Shown here in pieces: positions 46,001-58,300 of a stretch of DNA of 64,000 bases. The notes below the pieces were generated by a model. It was not told where the DNA came from. It made no database searches and saw nothing but the letters and a program-made list of their open reading frames with translations. A program made the translations under genes and the position numbers. The DNA comes from Pterobdella sp. o SKG-2022 (Eukaryota; Annelida; Clitellata; Hirudinida; Piscicolidae). The stretch is from the NCBI GenBank assembly GCA_964035795.1, contig OZ038323.1, positions 8,799,964 through 8,863,963 on the forward strand, written 5' to 3'. The first letter of the stretch is position 1. The number at the start of each line of letters is the position of its first letter.

Positions 46001-49000
46001 AAATTGATTTGTACGGCACACAACAACCAATAGCAATGCTCAAACAGTTGATAGGGTATTCAGGTTTGTATGATAGAGGACAACAATTGAATTGGAAAAA
46101 CTTCAAAGACCTGGATTGGGTCGCCAGTATGGGAAACCCTGGAGGAGGCAGAAATAATGTTGATCCTAGATTTATTTCACTTTTCTCTTTTATTTACGTC
46201 GTTTTTCCTACTGAACGATCTATATTTCACATATACAATTCAATCAGCAAAAGTTTTGTGAAAGATTTCACAGAAGAGATTACTACGTTTATAACTACCA
46301 TAACATCAATGTCAATGGAACTGTTCAAATGTATTGTAAGAGACCTTCCTCCCACTCCATCCAAATTTCATTATATTTTCAGTTTGAGGGATTTATCCAG
46401 ATTGTTTTGTGGATTGAGTTTAATGCATCCAGAAAAAATCATGACGAAATGTGACTTGGTGAGATTGTGGCGGCATGAATGTTTGAGAGTTTTCACAGAC
46501 AAGCTCACCAACCATAAAGACTACAAAGTTGTCAATTCGAAAATTCAGAGCTTGATCGAAACTCACGCCAACGACTGCGTAAGTGAAGCAACTCAAGAAC
46601 CAATCTTATATGGCGACTTCAGAACTTACATGTACGATGTTCCAAGATTGATATATGAAGATTTGGAAAACTTTGAAGAAATAAAAAAAATTTTAGTTGA
46701 AATCTTAGAGGAATACGAAAACTCTTTTGGGAAAGCTTCTTTAGTTTTGTTTGAAGATGCCATCGCTCATCTTTGTAGGATTTATCGCATTATAAAACTT
46801 CCACAAGGTCACTGTCTGCTTACAGGACAAGAAAATGTTGGAAAAACATCATTAGCGAAAATCGCAACTTTTATGGCGGGTTATGAATTTTTCACTATTG
46901 AACTAAGTCGTGGTTACAATGAAATGAACTTGAGAGATGATTTGAAGATTTTGTATGAAAAGGTGTGTATGCAAAACAAACAAGTGACATTCGTCTTCAA
47001 AGATCAACACATCATTGAAGAGAACTTTCTGGAACTTATCAACAACATGCTCACGTTAGGTGTGGTACCAGCACTCTATGCCGATGATGAAAAAGAAAAA
47101 ATTATCAGTCATTTGCATAAAGAATTTGCCGGTGAAAAATTGACGAAGGAAATGCTGTGGCTGAAATTTGCTCAAAAAGCAATAAACAACTTGCACATAG
47201 TCTTAAACATGAACGCATCAAATCCTAACCTATCAAAAAGATGCCGAAACTTTCCAGGTCTAGTGAACAACACCCATATAGACTGGTTTTTTGAGTGGCC
47301 ACAACAAGCCCTGTATGCTGTGGCCTCAAGCATCATAAAAGTAGACGAGGAATATATCACTAGTGAGATGCATCAAACCATTGTAGAACACTGCGTTTTT
47401 GTACACACCAACATTTATAGTGTAGTTAAGGACTTCTATGAACAACTTCGACGCAAAATCTACATCAGTCCAATAAACTATCTCGATTTCTTGCAATCTT
47501 TCCTCAAACTGGTTGCTGAACAACACACTTACATTCTCAACCAATGCAACAGGTTGTCGGAAGGCATGAAAAAGTTAATTGATTCAGCTGTCCAAGTTGA
47601 CAGTCTTAGTGAAAAACTTGAAGTACAACAGCAAGCGGTAGCGGTGAAAACTCAAGAATGCTCCGTTTTATTAGAAAAAATTTCTAAAGCAACAGCTGAA
47701 GCAGAACAAAAACAAAGCTTAGCGTTGGCAAAAAGTTCTCAAATTGAAATACAAAAAGTGGATATAACAAGAGAAAAAAATGAAGCAACTCAAGCACTGT
47801 CGAAAGCCATGCCTGCATTGGAAGCTGCTAAACACGCTCTCGACTACATCGATAAAAACGACGTTACAGAAATAAGATCTTTCACGAAACCTCCCTTGCC
47901 TGTACAAACAATTGGAGAATGCATTGTGGTTTTGAAGGGAATCAAGGATGTTAGTTGGAAATCCGCCAAAGGACTTATGACTGATCCTAATTTTCTGAAA
48001 AATCTCAAGGAAATGGATGCAGATAACATCCCGATGAAAAGCATACACATTGTCAAGTTTTATCTCAAACAAATGAATGTGACTTTAGAAGAGATGAAGG
48101 AGAAAAGTAAAGCAGGTGCTGGACTGATGAAGTTTGTGCAGGCTGTGGTCGAATATTGTGAAGTTTTCAAAGAAGTTAAGCCGAAGAAAGAGAAAGTTGA
48201 AAGACTAGAAAAAGAATACAACTTAACAATGCAAGAGTTCGATAAAATAAACTCACAGCTAATCAGTATTCAAGCTACTCTTGATGATCTCAAACTCAAG
48301 TATGAGAAAGCTGTATTGGTGAAAAGAAATTTGGAAGAAGAAACAGAAATAATGGAACGGCGCTTAAATGCGGCAGATCGACTGATCAAAGGACTCAGTT
48401 CAGAGAGGATAAGATGGCAAGCTGAGTTGGAAGATTTAGGAGAGCAAAAGAGGTTCATTGTTGGTGATTGTCTGTTATGCGCGGCATTTTTGTCGTATGC
48501 TTCCCCGTTCACATGGCTGTTCAGAGAAGAATTGATTTATAAGATATGGAAGAATAATCTTGTGAATTTAGATATAAAATTTAGACTGAACTTCTCAATC
48601 GCCACTGTAATGACAAACGATGTGGAGATAAGCAAATGGACGTCTGAGGGTCTGCCCCATGATGAGTTGTCGATCCAAAATGCTATCCTGGTGACCAAGG
48701 CAAGCAGGTTTCCTCTTTGCATTGACCCACAACAACAAGCATTAAATTGGATTAAACAAAAAGAAAAAAATCTTAAAACTAGTTCATTCAATAATCCTGA
48801 CTATATGAAAAACCTACAACTGGCTGTGAAATATGGAGCTCCATTTTTATTTCAAGAAGTAGATGATTATCTGGATCCTCTTTTGAATAATGTTTTATCT
48901 AAAAATTACGACAAATCTACTGGAACTGTTATGATGGGAGACAAAAGAATAGATTTTGACAACAATTTCAGACTTTATCTAACCACTAAACTACCAAACC

Positions 49001-51977
49001 CAAACTACACTTCAGATTTTTATAGTTTGACAATGGTTATAAACTTCATGGTTACTATGAAAGGCCTTGAAGAACAGTTGCTTGGAGTGATTGTAAAAAT
49101 TGAAAAAAATGAATTGGAAGAACGACGAGAACAACTAATTCATGAAACAAGCAGCAACAAAATATTCTTGAATGAGTTGGAAGATATCCTTTTGAAAGAA
49201 CTTGCTCAGTCTACTGGAAATGTGTTGGATAATGTATATCTATTAAATACGTTAGAGAGTACAAAAGAAAAATCGAGTGAGGTATCTGAAAAATTAAAAC
49301 AAGCCGTATTAACCACAGAAGAAATAGATAAAAATAGAGATATATATCGACCAATAGCAAAACTTGGAGCTCTGTTATTTTTTGTGCTTGCCGATCTATC
49401 AAATATCAATGAAATGTATCAGTATTCACTCTCTGGCTACATCAAGGTGTTTGAAATGAGTTTAAGAAAAAGTTTTCCCGATATTAGATTGGACCGAAGA
49501 CTCAAGAACATCTCAAACTCCTTGTTGAGTAGTGTGTACACATATGGATGTACTGGAATTTTCGAAAAACATAAGCTATTGTTTTCAATGCAAATGGTGG
49601 TTAAATTGCAATTGGATAAAGGCTCGATTACTGACAGGGAGTTAAGTTTTCTAACTAAAGGAAAAATTTCTTTGGAAAAATCTGAGCAGGTAAACCCATT
49701 TGACTGGATTCCAATCACTTCATGGGAAAACATCACAGCTCTGCAAGATGTTTTACCTCAAAAATGCAGTAATTTGATTGAAGATTTGAGACTAAATGAA
49801 CTGGTATGGAAAGAGTGGTTCGAACACGATAGTCCAGAATCAATAAATTTCCCAATGAATTACAGCAACAGTTTGACAGAATTTCAAAAACTTCTATTTT
49901 TAAGAGCATTTAGACTAGACAGAATATATCTGGCAATAAGCAACTTTATCAAAGAAAATATGGGTCAAGAGTTCATCATGCCTCCAATCACCAGTATCAG
50001 CAACATCTATGACCAAAGCTCACCTTCTGTCCCCATCATTTTCATTTTAAGTACTGGATTCGATTCAACGAGTGATCTTTTGAAATTTGCAGATGAAATC
50101 GACGTCAAGAGTGCCAGTGTAAAAATATTGTCGCTAGGTCAGGGTCAAGAGAAAACAGCCTTGAATTTATTGTCGACAGCCATGCTTCACGGTCATTGGT
50201 TGATTCTCCAAAACTGTCACTTATTACTCAAGTTCATGAAAGATTTTGAAAAGGAATTCGAAAGTTATTCCAAACCTCATCCCCATTTCCGCTTGTGGCT
50301 CACAACAGAGCCCGTGCAGGCATTCCCGATCAGCATCCTGCAGAGGTGTTTCAAAGTGGTGACTGAGCCACCCATCGGACTCAAAAACAACCTTCAGAGA
50401 ATATATTTCAAGATGGTGCCACCTGTTCTCGAGAAAGAATGCACGCATTATTACTACCCCGTGCTCGTGTATGTATTGAGTTTTTTTCACGCTGTGGTTC
50501 AAGAACGCCGAAAGTATGGGAAAATCGGGTGGAACATAAAATATGATTTTAACGACTCTGATTTCTCTGTCTGTTTGAACATTATACAGCTGAGTTTGCA
50601 AAAGATAATCAACACAAACAACCCGGTGCCGTGGATAAGTCTCAAATATATGGTTGGTCAAGTCATGTATGGAGGAAGAGTCATTGACGATTTCGACCGC
50701 AGAACCATAGCGACTTATATGGACGAATACATGGGAGAGTTTCTGTTGGACCCTTTCCAAAAGTTCCACTTTTTCCAAAACAATGACACGATATATACGT
50801 TACCTAAAGCCACTCTGAAGGAGGAGTTTGTAGCACACATGGAGAAAATGTCGGCAAATACCTCTCCCATGGTTTTGGGTATGAACGACAATGCAGAAAT
50901 AAGCTATTACTTGAATGCAGGCCAGTCTATTTTGAACTATATGAATAAGTTACAGCCAAAATCTAAAGAGAAGGAAGCCAGTGGAAGTAAAGAAGAAGTA
51001 GTCGATAAAACTGCAAAAGATATTTTAACGAAAATGCCTTCAAAATTCATTGTAGAAAAAGTAAGGGAACACCACGCAAGCAACATCACACCTAGCATCG
51101 TTGTACTGCTGCAGGAGCTAGAAAGATTCAACAAATTGACTGAAAAAATGATCGTTTCGTTGAGTGTTTTGAGAAGAGGATTGGCTGGCGAAGTTGGAAT
51201 GGACAACGAACTAGAAGAAATCTCAGCTTCTTTATATGCAGGATCAATTCCAAAGTCTTGGAAGAGACTTGCCCCAGACACAAAAAAATCTCTTCCAGCC
51301 TGGATCACACATTTCTTGGAAAGATGGAAACAATACAACGACTGGGCTTTCATTATGGAGCCTGAGGTGACACATTTGTTAACATTGAGGTTGAAGAGCC
51401 TAACATAGATATGGTTTAATACCAGGTGATGTGGATCTCAGGCCTGCACATTCCCGGGTCATACATCACAGCCCTCGTGCAGATCGCGTGTCGAAAGAAT
51501 GGATGGGCGTTAGAGAAATCTACACTCTACACTAGAGTAGGTGTTATTAGTAATGGTTATACATCACCTGTATTTGAAAGTTTTTATATAGTTTCAAAGA
51601 TTTAGTATGAAAATTAAACGAATTAAAACTTAAAGGTGTCAGTTGAAACCAACTCAACGGAAGACTTGGAGCGAATAACAGAAGGAAAATCAATAAGCGG
51701 TTTTTATTTGGAAGGAGCAGGTTGGGATGTGAAAAAATGCTGTTTGAAGAAACAAGAACCTAAAAAATTATGGACCATGATGCCAAATATAAAGATCGTG
51801 CCGATTCTGCGCACCAAACTGAGGCTGGCAAACACCCTCAGAACCCCAGTGTACATGACTTCTGATAGGAGGAATGCTATGGGGGTGGGCCTGGTGTTTG
51901 AAGCAGATCTGCCCACTACTCGACACCTCTCTCACTGGATCTTGCAAGGAGTTTGTTTGGTTCTCAACCCGGAATGA
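37018..51977 (+). CDS. DNAH10: Axonemal dynein heavy chain, DNAH10-like, complete
   Basis: A motor subunit of the ciliary inner arm, most like the DNAH10 group. Eleven phase-consistent exons: 37018-37242, 37310-37546, 37659-37744, 37863-38079, 38211-38376, 38431-38552, 38626-41037, 41100-41462, 41518-51366, 51426-51536, 51636-51977 (TGA); about 4,709 aa. The stem (about 1-1300) carries a Ser/Asn/Lys-rich insert of about 190 residues at 39670-40280. The linker contains YLDSKRNIFPRFYFISDDELL. P-loops: AAA1 GPAGTGKT (about 43908), AAA2 GPTCGGKS (44749), AAA3 GESGTSKT (45782), AAA4 GQENVGKT (46825; diverged from the usual GGSG form but with Lys-Thr kept). Walker B of AAA1 is CFDEFNR. The coiled-coil stalk and microtubule-binding region lie at about 47530-48440, then AAA5-6 (LILQNCHLL) and a C-terminal domain (WISGLHIPGSYITALVQ). 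Two introns are very short (67 and 59 nt). Exon 9 alone encodes 3,283 residues. Subtype assignment is from memory of family sequence and is less sure than the family. Confidence 0.95.
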
Positions 51978-52213
51978 TGCCCTTTGTAGTCTTTGGAGAT
52001 TTATTTTGACTATTTTTTGTCCTTGACATTTATTTTTATTTCATATTATTTTGATCATATTATCTTGGTCATTTTTTTATCGAACAGCTTTTTGGTGTAA
52101 AGTTTACTCAAAAGTATTCTAGGTTAAAATTTATTTAAGCCGTTTATTGACAGTTCTAGTTTGAAATTTTCTCAAGATTTTATTTTGATCTTCATTAATG
52201 CAATTAAGAACCT

Positions 52214-52219
52214 AATAAA
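52214..52219 (+). terminator. Candidate poly(A) signal of the dynein gene
   Basis: AATAAA, 237 nt past the TGA. Others follow within the next 50 nt. Confidence 0.3.
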
Positions 52220-52913
52220 ATGTTTGCCTTGAAAAATTAGAAATAAAAATTCTAAAATATCAATAATAAAAGAATATAAAAGAGCTTAAGAAGAAGCTTC
52301 TAGGTCAAACATTCAAATGTATTTCCATATAAACCGTGCTAAAAGCTAGTATAAGAACGGGTATAAGAACGTGCTAAAACCCACAAAAGAGAGCTTAATT
52401 TTGCATTTTCAACGCACTCAAGTAAATATACAAATATTAATTAATTTTAACACAAAATAATCATATACAAGTAATAATAAATCTGTAAACTCTGCTTGTA
52501 TTAGTGCACCATGAACTATTTAAGGAATCTTCTGTAAACATAATAATTAAATGCTCCTGGACATTTCATAATAAACAATAAGAATTGAACTACATATAAG
52601 GGTAGCAAATGCCATTAGGTTTGATTGTCTTTTGGAATCGATAAACAAGACCGAGAGCCCATTTTAACACATAATATTTATTTCAATCTAATTTGTCCTC
52701 GTGCGACGGGTTAATAACAAGCTGAACTTGAACATGCAAATAGATCATTATTCACTAGGGTTTCATACAATGTGTGTTATGCTCTCATTAAGAATTAATA
52801 AAGGAATGCTTCGAACCGTGTATGTGATCAAAACGCCCTAATCTTACGTGTGTGAAGCCTGCAAAATTATTTTTCTACTGTTGTGTTTTTCAACAAAAAA
52901 ATATCAAATTTGA

Positions 52914-52990
52914 GAATTTTTTTATACATTTATTTAGAATCAAATGCTATAATTTTCGATGAGCTTACCATTAAACGTTAGTGTTTTTAG
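52914..52990. repeat. Single-arm relative of the 59902-60099 hairpin
   Basis: Shares the stretches TACATTTATT and GCTATAATTTTCGAT and a similar continuation with the left arm of the hairpin at 59902-60099, without a matching second arm nearby. Confidence 0.4.
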
Positions 52991-55118
52991 CTTTTCTGTT
53001 TGTTATAAATTCACTATGAATACATTGATCATAAGTACTCTTATAATAAATTGTTAATTTCAATGTAAAACCTTCTGTGAAGCGGCCTTGAGGCCAAACA
53101 GTTCAAGACCCAAGCTTTAAATAGGATAGTCGTGTTCGACAACAGTCCAATTGAGCCAGCTGTTTGTGTTGTGAGAATAGAGACTATGTCACAGTATTGA
53201 AGCTCTAAAGAAAATAACAATCACTAAATCCTTGAAAAGTTGAATAAATATTGATTTAATTAATAATATATATATAATGAGAATACTTGAAAAATTAATA
53301 ATCTCAATTAAAAGCCATTACGGAATAAATAATGAGATAAGATTAAGGATACATGAAAATATATGAATATTTATATACATAAATGATATTAATAATGATG
53401 AAAACAATAAAAAAAATAATAAACATATATATAAAACAATAAAAATAATAAATATAATAATAAAAACAAATAATGTGAATATAAATGACACTTGGTATTA
53501 GCCAACAGTATTACTCACCATTTTTTAAAACTGTTGACAAAAGTTTCACAAATTTGCAATGAGCATAAACACATTCCTTACGGCATCTAAACTTTTTATT
53601 TCTATAATTACTATTTTGTTTTGTTATTATTCTTTTTTTTATTATTTTTTTGTTGTTATTGAGATTTAAAATGGTTTTTTAATTTAAGCTTATATATATA
53701 TACGTTGAAGTTGGCCTTGTTATTTTGTTATACTCATGTGTTTTATAGGGTTTTAATCGCTTTTTCATACAGCTTCAATTAATCTGTCTTGTTTATCAAT
53801 TTGTTCAAAACTTTTTCTATCATATTTTTTCTGTTTGATTCTTCAGTGTATTCCAGCTTAATGAATAAATTTATTTAAATAAGCCTCCATTAATATTGTT
53901 CGCAGAAAACGTGGCTCATTGTTAATATTATGAGATACTGAATGCAATCGATAACATGTGAACCATTCTTTAGCCAAGAACCCTGAATTTTTTTTCGGTG
54001 TCAAACTATTATGAGAAATTCGAACCATCATCTTGTTTTCGTAGCGAGTGTTTTCAAGAATAATAGGCAAATAGCGGAGTGAAGATTTTAAAATTCTCAA
54101 GTTTTTATTGTTTCTGCCAAGCTCGCTGTCAATTTGATGCCATTGTTTTTATTATTCATCTATTTATTTTTTGTTTCTAAGAATAATTATTGGTTTTTAT
54201 TGTTATTATTCGTATATTATTATTATTAAAATAATGATATTCTCATTACTCTGCCATTTTAAAATGATAAATAACATAGTCAACCCTGATATACCACTGG
54301 TATTTAACTCAAAACACACAATCAAAAGTCATTCAGCTATCCAGGCCAGTCGATTTTAATTGGTGTATTGTTACTCACAGTCTTCAATATCTTTAGAGAG
54401 TTGAGGTTTAAACATGAGGGTGAGCTGTTAATAGTGATTATAACTTAAAAATGTAAAATTTTCTTAAGAAAAGCTTTGTGTGTTTTGCTCAATGAATATT
54501 TTTTGTATGTTATTTGTAAAATTGTATCAGGCTATTTTCATTCATCAAACGATTCAAACACAAGAAAAAATTTTTTATTGAAATTCATTTAAAAATAGAC
54601 TTGGGTTTTTATAATTCATATTTTAGTTTGGAGATAACACTACAATAATGATATAATAGATTGAGAATTTCAAATGAAATTTGTCTTACAATATTTTTTC
54701 ACAAAGGAAATGACTTTTTTCATAACAAGACAAAACTTCTTCCATTCCTACTTCATACTTCTCATAAAAATAATTTTCAAAAATTTGAAAACATAGTTTA
54801 ACAAGGAATATTTGATAAACTACTGATCCATTTAGTTATCATTCAATACAATAAAATAAAAAAAATAAGGAACTTTATTTTTTCCAAACTCTGGCAAAAT
54901 GCTTTAATTGCTCGTTACGAAGACAATTGTAATGTATATATATATATAATGCTAAAGAATGAATCCTTAGCTTCTAATGTTATATAACCTTTGGTTGAAT
55001 ATTATATGAGTTAAATGAAGTTTGGTAAACTTTTAACCGGTTAAATATGAATTTAAATATTATTTAATGTAGTTTTAATTGTTTTGATCATTTTATATTG
55101 TTTGTAGTTATATCAATT

Positions 55119-55175
55119 TATAAAAATTTATTTTAGATATATAAAAATTTATTTTAGATATATAAAAATTTATTT
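55119..55175. repeat. 21-bp tandem repeat
   Basis: About 2.7 copies of a unit containing ATATAAAAATTTATTTTAG. Confidence 0.7.
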
Positions 55176-55330
55176 ATCAATATATGTTTCTATATATATG
55201 CTTGTTTGTTCATAATTTAATATATATATAGTTTTCAAAATGATCAGAATGTTGATTTATATAGACTCAAAAGCAACAATAAATAGTGAAGTTCAACTAT
55301 ATTGATTTCTCTCTTTCAAGTTTTAAGACA

Positions 55331-58300
55331 ATGTTCACAAGTTTTTTTTGCTTTTCCATGTTTTTCACATTTTTCTTGTGTAATTCGGTGAGTAAAAAAT
55401 GTAAAGCTATTGATTTAAAAATTAAACTTTTACTGTTTAAATTTATTTAAATAGGAAAAGTTTGATAAACTTTTACAGTAAAAATATGATTCAAATGGCA
55501 ATAAAGATCTTTAGACCAAATAGATATAGTTTTGTTAAACTGCAATTAAACGTATTTTTCAAATAAATAAAATATTGGTTTATTTTTTCATAGCATTGAA
55601 CTAATTCCGTGTTGTGAATAATGGTAAAAACTTTATTGAATTTTCAGTAATTTTAATTGATGTATTGTGCTTTGCAAATAAGGTATCGAATAATATTTAA
55701 AAAATAAATAATATTAATACGCCAATGATATTGTTAATTCATTATACCCAACCTGTTCCTTGTTTTGCACTTAACTTTTCCTCATTTTACTAAACCACCA
55801 CTAACCCCAATATACCACCACCAACTCCAACACACACTCACTTCAACACCGCAAGGACTCGGCAAGGATTAGGAGGGCCCTGGTTTCACCGTCCAACTGG
55901 TCCATCCCTATCAATTACACTTTCAACTTAGACCCTCTTCTCAATAGAGGTGTCATGCTCTTTAAGTAGCTTTTGTGAATTTTCAAGCATTTCTGTTGTG
56001 TTTTTCAGATAATGTGTTTTTCATTAATGATAAGCTGTATTTTTTAAAATTATATTTTCAAACGAATATTGCGTGTTCAAAACTATCCATATTATCCCCC
56101 ACATGTCTTGATGGTTTGTTATTAATCCAAGTCTTAATTTCAGATATTGAACGTTCAAAGGCTGAGATAAGAAGAGCCATTTTCATAATCGAATCTTCAA
56201 CATGTATCAAATACAACGAAGTATCTTCAGCTCAAGTTCTTCTTGCCTCAACGCTCCTTTTCAAAAGCGCTACCAGGTTGGAGTTGAAGTAATTAATAAG
56301 TAAGTTGGCCTCCATATCATGCCATCTAGGGGTCAACTGTACAATTGACAGGCTTCACGGGATTGTAACATAAGCATGAATCGATTGAAAATTGCTGTAT
56401 TTATTTGTTAAAGCTTTTTGGTTTTCAAAATCATTATCAGCTTTTTTTTTATTACCCCATGTTTCGCCTTGTAGGTCAGGAACGTATCCTATCTTCATCA
56501 TCAGACTGTTAGTGTTGGTCATAGGATGTTTCTTTGCATATTAGAAACTTTTCCTAAGAACCTAGCCTGATGAGAGCAGACTGATGAAACAGTTTGTGTG
56601 GGGTCCTCCAAAGAAATTATCTTGAAACAAGATAAAATTAGTAAGCCCAAAGCATTACTGGAGGACAGGGAAGGGTCGTTTAGATTTTTAACCTGAAAGG
56701 GTAGCAGCCCCACCAACTAGCAGGCCTAAATGCTAGGGCGTAGGTGCTTTTTAATGTCATGCCTTGAACAGGTGCCTTTTAACGTCATGCCCAAGACACA
56801 CCATTATCAGCTCTGCACTTCAACAAATAATTAAATTAATATTGCTCTTTTGTGGTTCATGTTATATTCCAGGTTGAAATCGATTCTAAAAATAGCTCTA
56901 AATTCCTGCATGTCTTTTTAACGATTGTTCTTTCAATATTCATGCCACGCCTATTACTCTACGGTAATTTATTTATGTTTGCATGCGTTCTAGTTTTTGT
57001 TACGGCGTTCTTTAAAAAAATTTTTATAAGCTCTAGTAAAAAAAAATTATGGAAATCTTTTATTCTCAGATATTCAAATTAACATTTCCTTGCAGTTATT
57101 TAACTTTCAAAACTGCGTTTAACGACATATCTATATGATTTAAAGCTCATTAAAAGGTACTGTTTTGCTTCACACAGTTGCAGTACTAGCACTGGTTTCC
57201 GAGCCCTCAATGAAATTTCATTAGCCCCAGCTTGTCAATTTGACGTGAGAGCATCTTTTGATTTCATTATAATATTTGAAATACACCAACATACCATAGA
57301 AAAAGTTCATAGTTAAAAACTTGTATTTGAAACCTATCCTTGAGTCTTTATCTATTGCACAGGTTGGTGAGATTCTGAGTCTGATGGTTCAGAACTTGGG
57401 GTTGTATGGAGAGCACTTGAGAAATGATAGAAACGAGTACATCAAAATCAATTGGAACAACATTTTAACTTTCTCAGATTATTTTTTGTATCAACTTCCC
57501 ACATCTTTTGGAGTTCCGATTTTCAACCAATACGACTTTTTCTCCATCACTCATGCATCTACTTATGTTAGTGCTACTATTTGCTTTAAATCTTCACCAA
57601 TTAAACTTTTGCAATCTCAAATCACAAGTGTTCTTAAAGCTTAATTTCATCTTCATCCCCATCATCATTTTATGTCTTTTTCTATGCGAGCATGAGTTAT
57701 CAACTCGAAATAATTTTTCAATACTTACCTCCAACAGTACTTATCAGCAAACTCGAATCCTTCTATAGAGACTTTGAACCCCCTTTTCCAGCATTCGATA
57801 GGACAAAGAGTGCAGATGTCTTTTCTAGATACCAAAGCTCTCAATTCTATCTATTGTAAAAGTAGGCTTTGTATTAAAATATTGTTTTTCGGTAAATGGA
57901 AAACAATCCACTTATATATTTATTCAAGTAAAGATTTAAATAAAAAAATTTAAAATCTGAACTCTGGCAGTATAAACTTTTATGTTTTGATCGAAATGTT
58001 TAATTACATAAAATTTCAAAAGATACCTCTCAACGTTCTCACTATAAACAGCCAGTTGTTCAAGTCAATTAGACTGCAAGAATGGAGGCTACACGAAATC
58101 CAATGATTGTAACATATGTGTGTGTCCTGATGGGTATGGTGGCCAACTGTGTGATGTGTTGTCTGGAATCCATGATAACAGTGAGTTTGATGAAAAGTGA
58201 GGTTAATTGTATGTTATTGCGATAGAATTAGCCCATTAGAGGTTGAGAGTTTCAGCATATAGATAGATGTAGTTAAGATCGGTCCTGGGCATGACGTTAA

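Larger units (their letters stand above)
51978..55330. other. Intergenic stretch between dynein and the pseudo-astacin gene
   Basis: It includes the dynein 3' untranslated region, AT microsatellites around 53260-53470 and 53690-53700, a half copy of a hairpin repeat and a 21-bp tandem repeat. A 96-codon minus-strand frame (53858-54145) was not called. Confidence 0.45.

Noticed and set aside
38863..51353. Minus-strand open frames within the dynein gene
   Set aside because: Antisense shadows of the dynein coding frame.
53858..54145. Minus-strand open frame of about 96 codons
   Set aside because: No similarity, no supporting splice sites or neighbours; could be a transposon scrap or chance, so not called.
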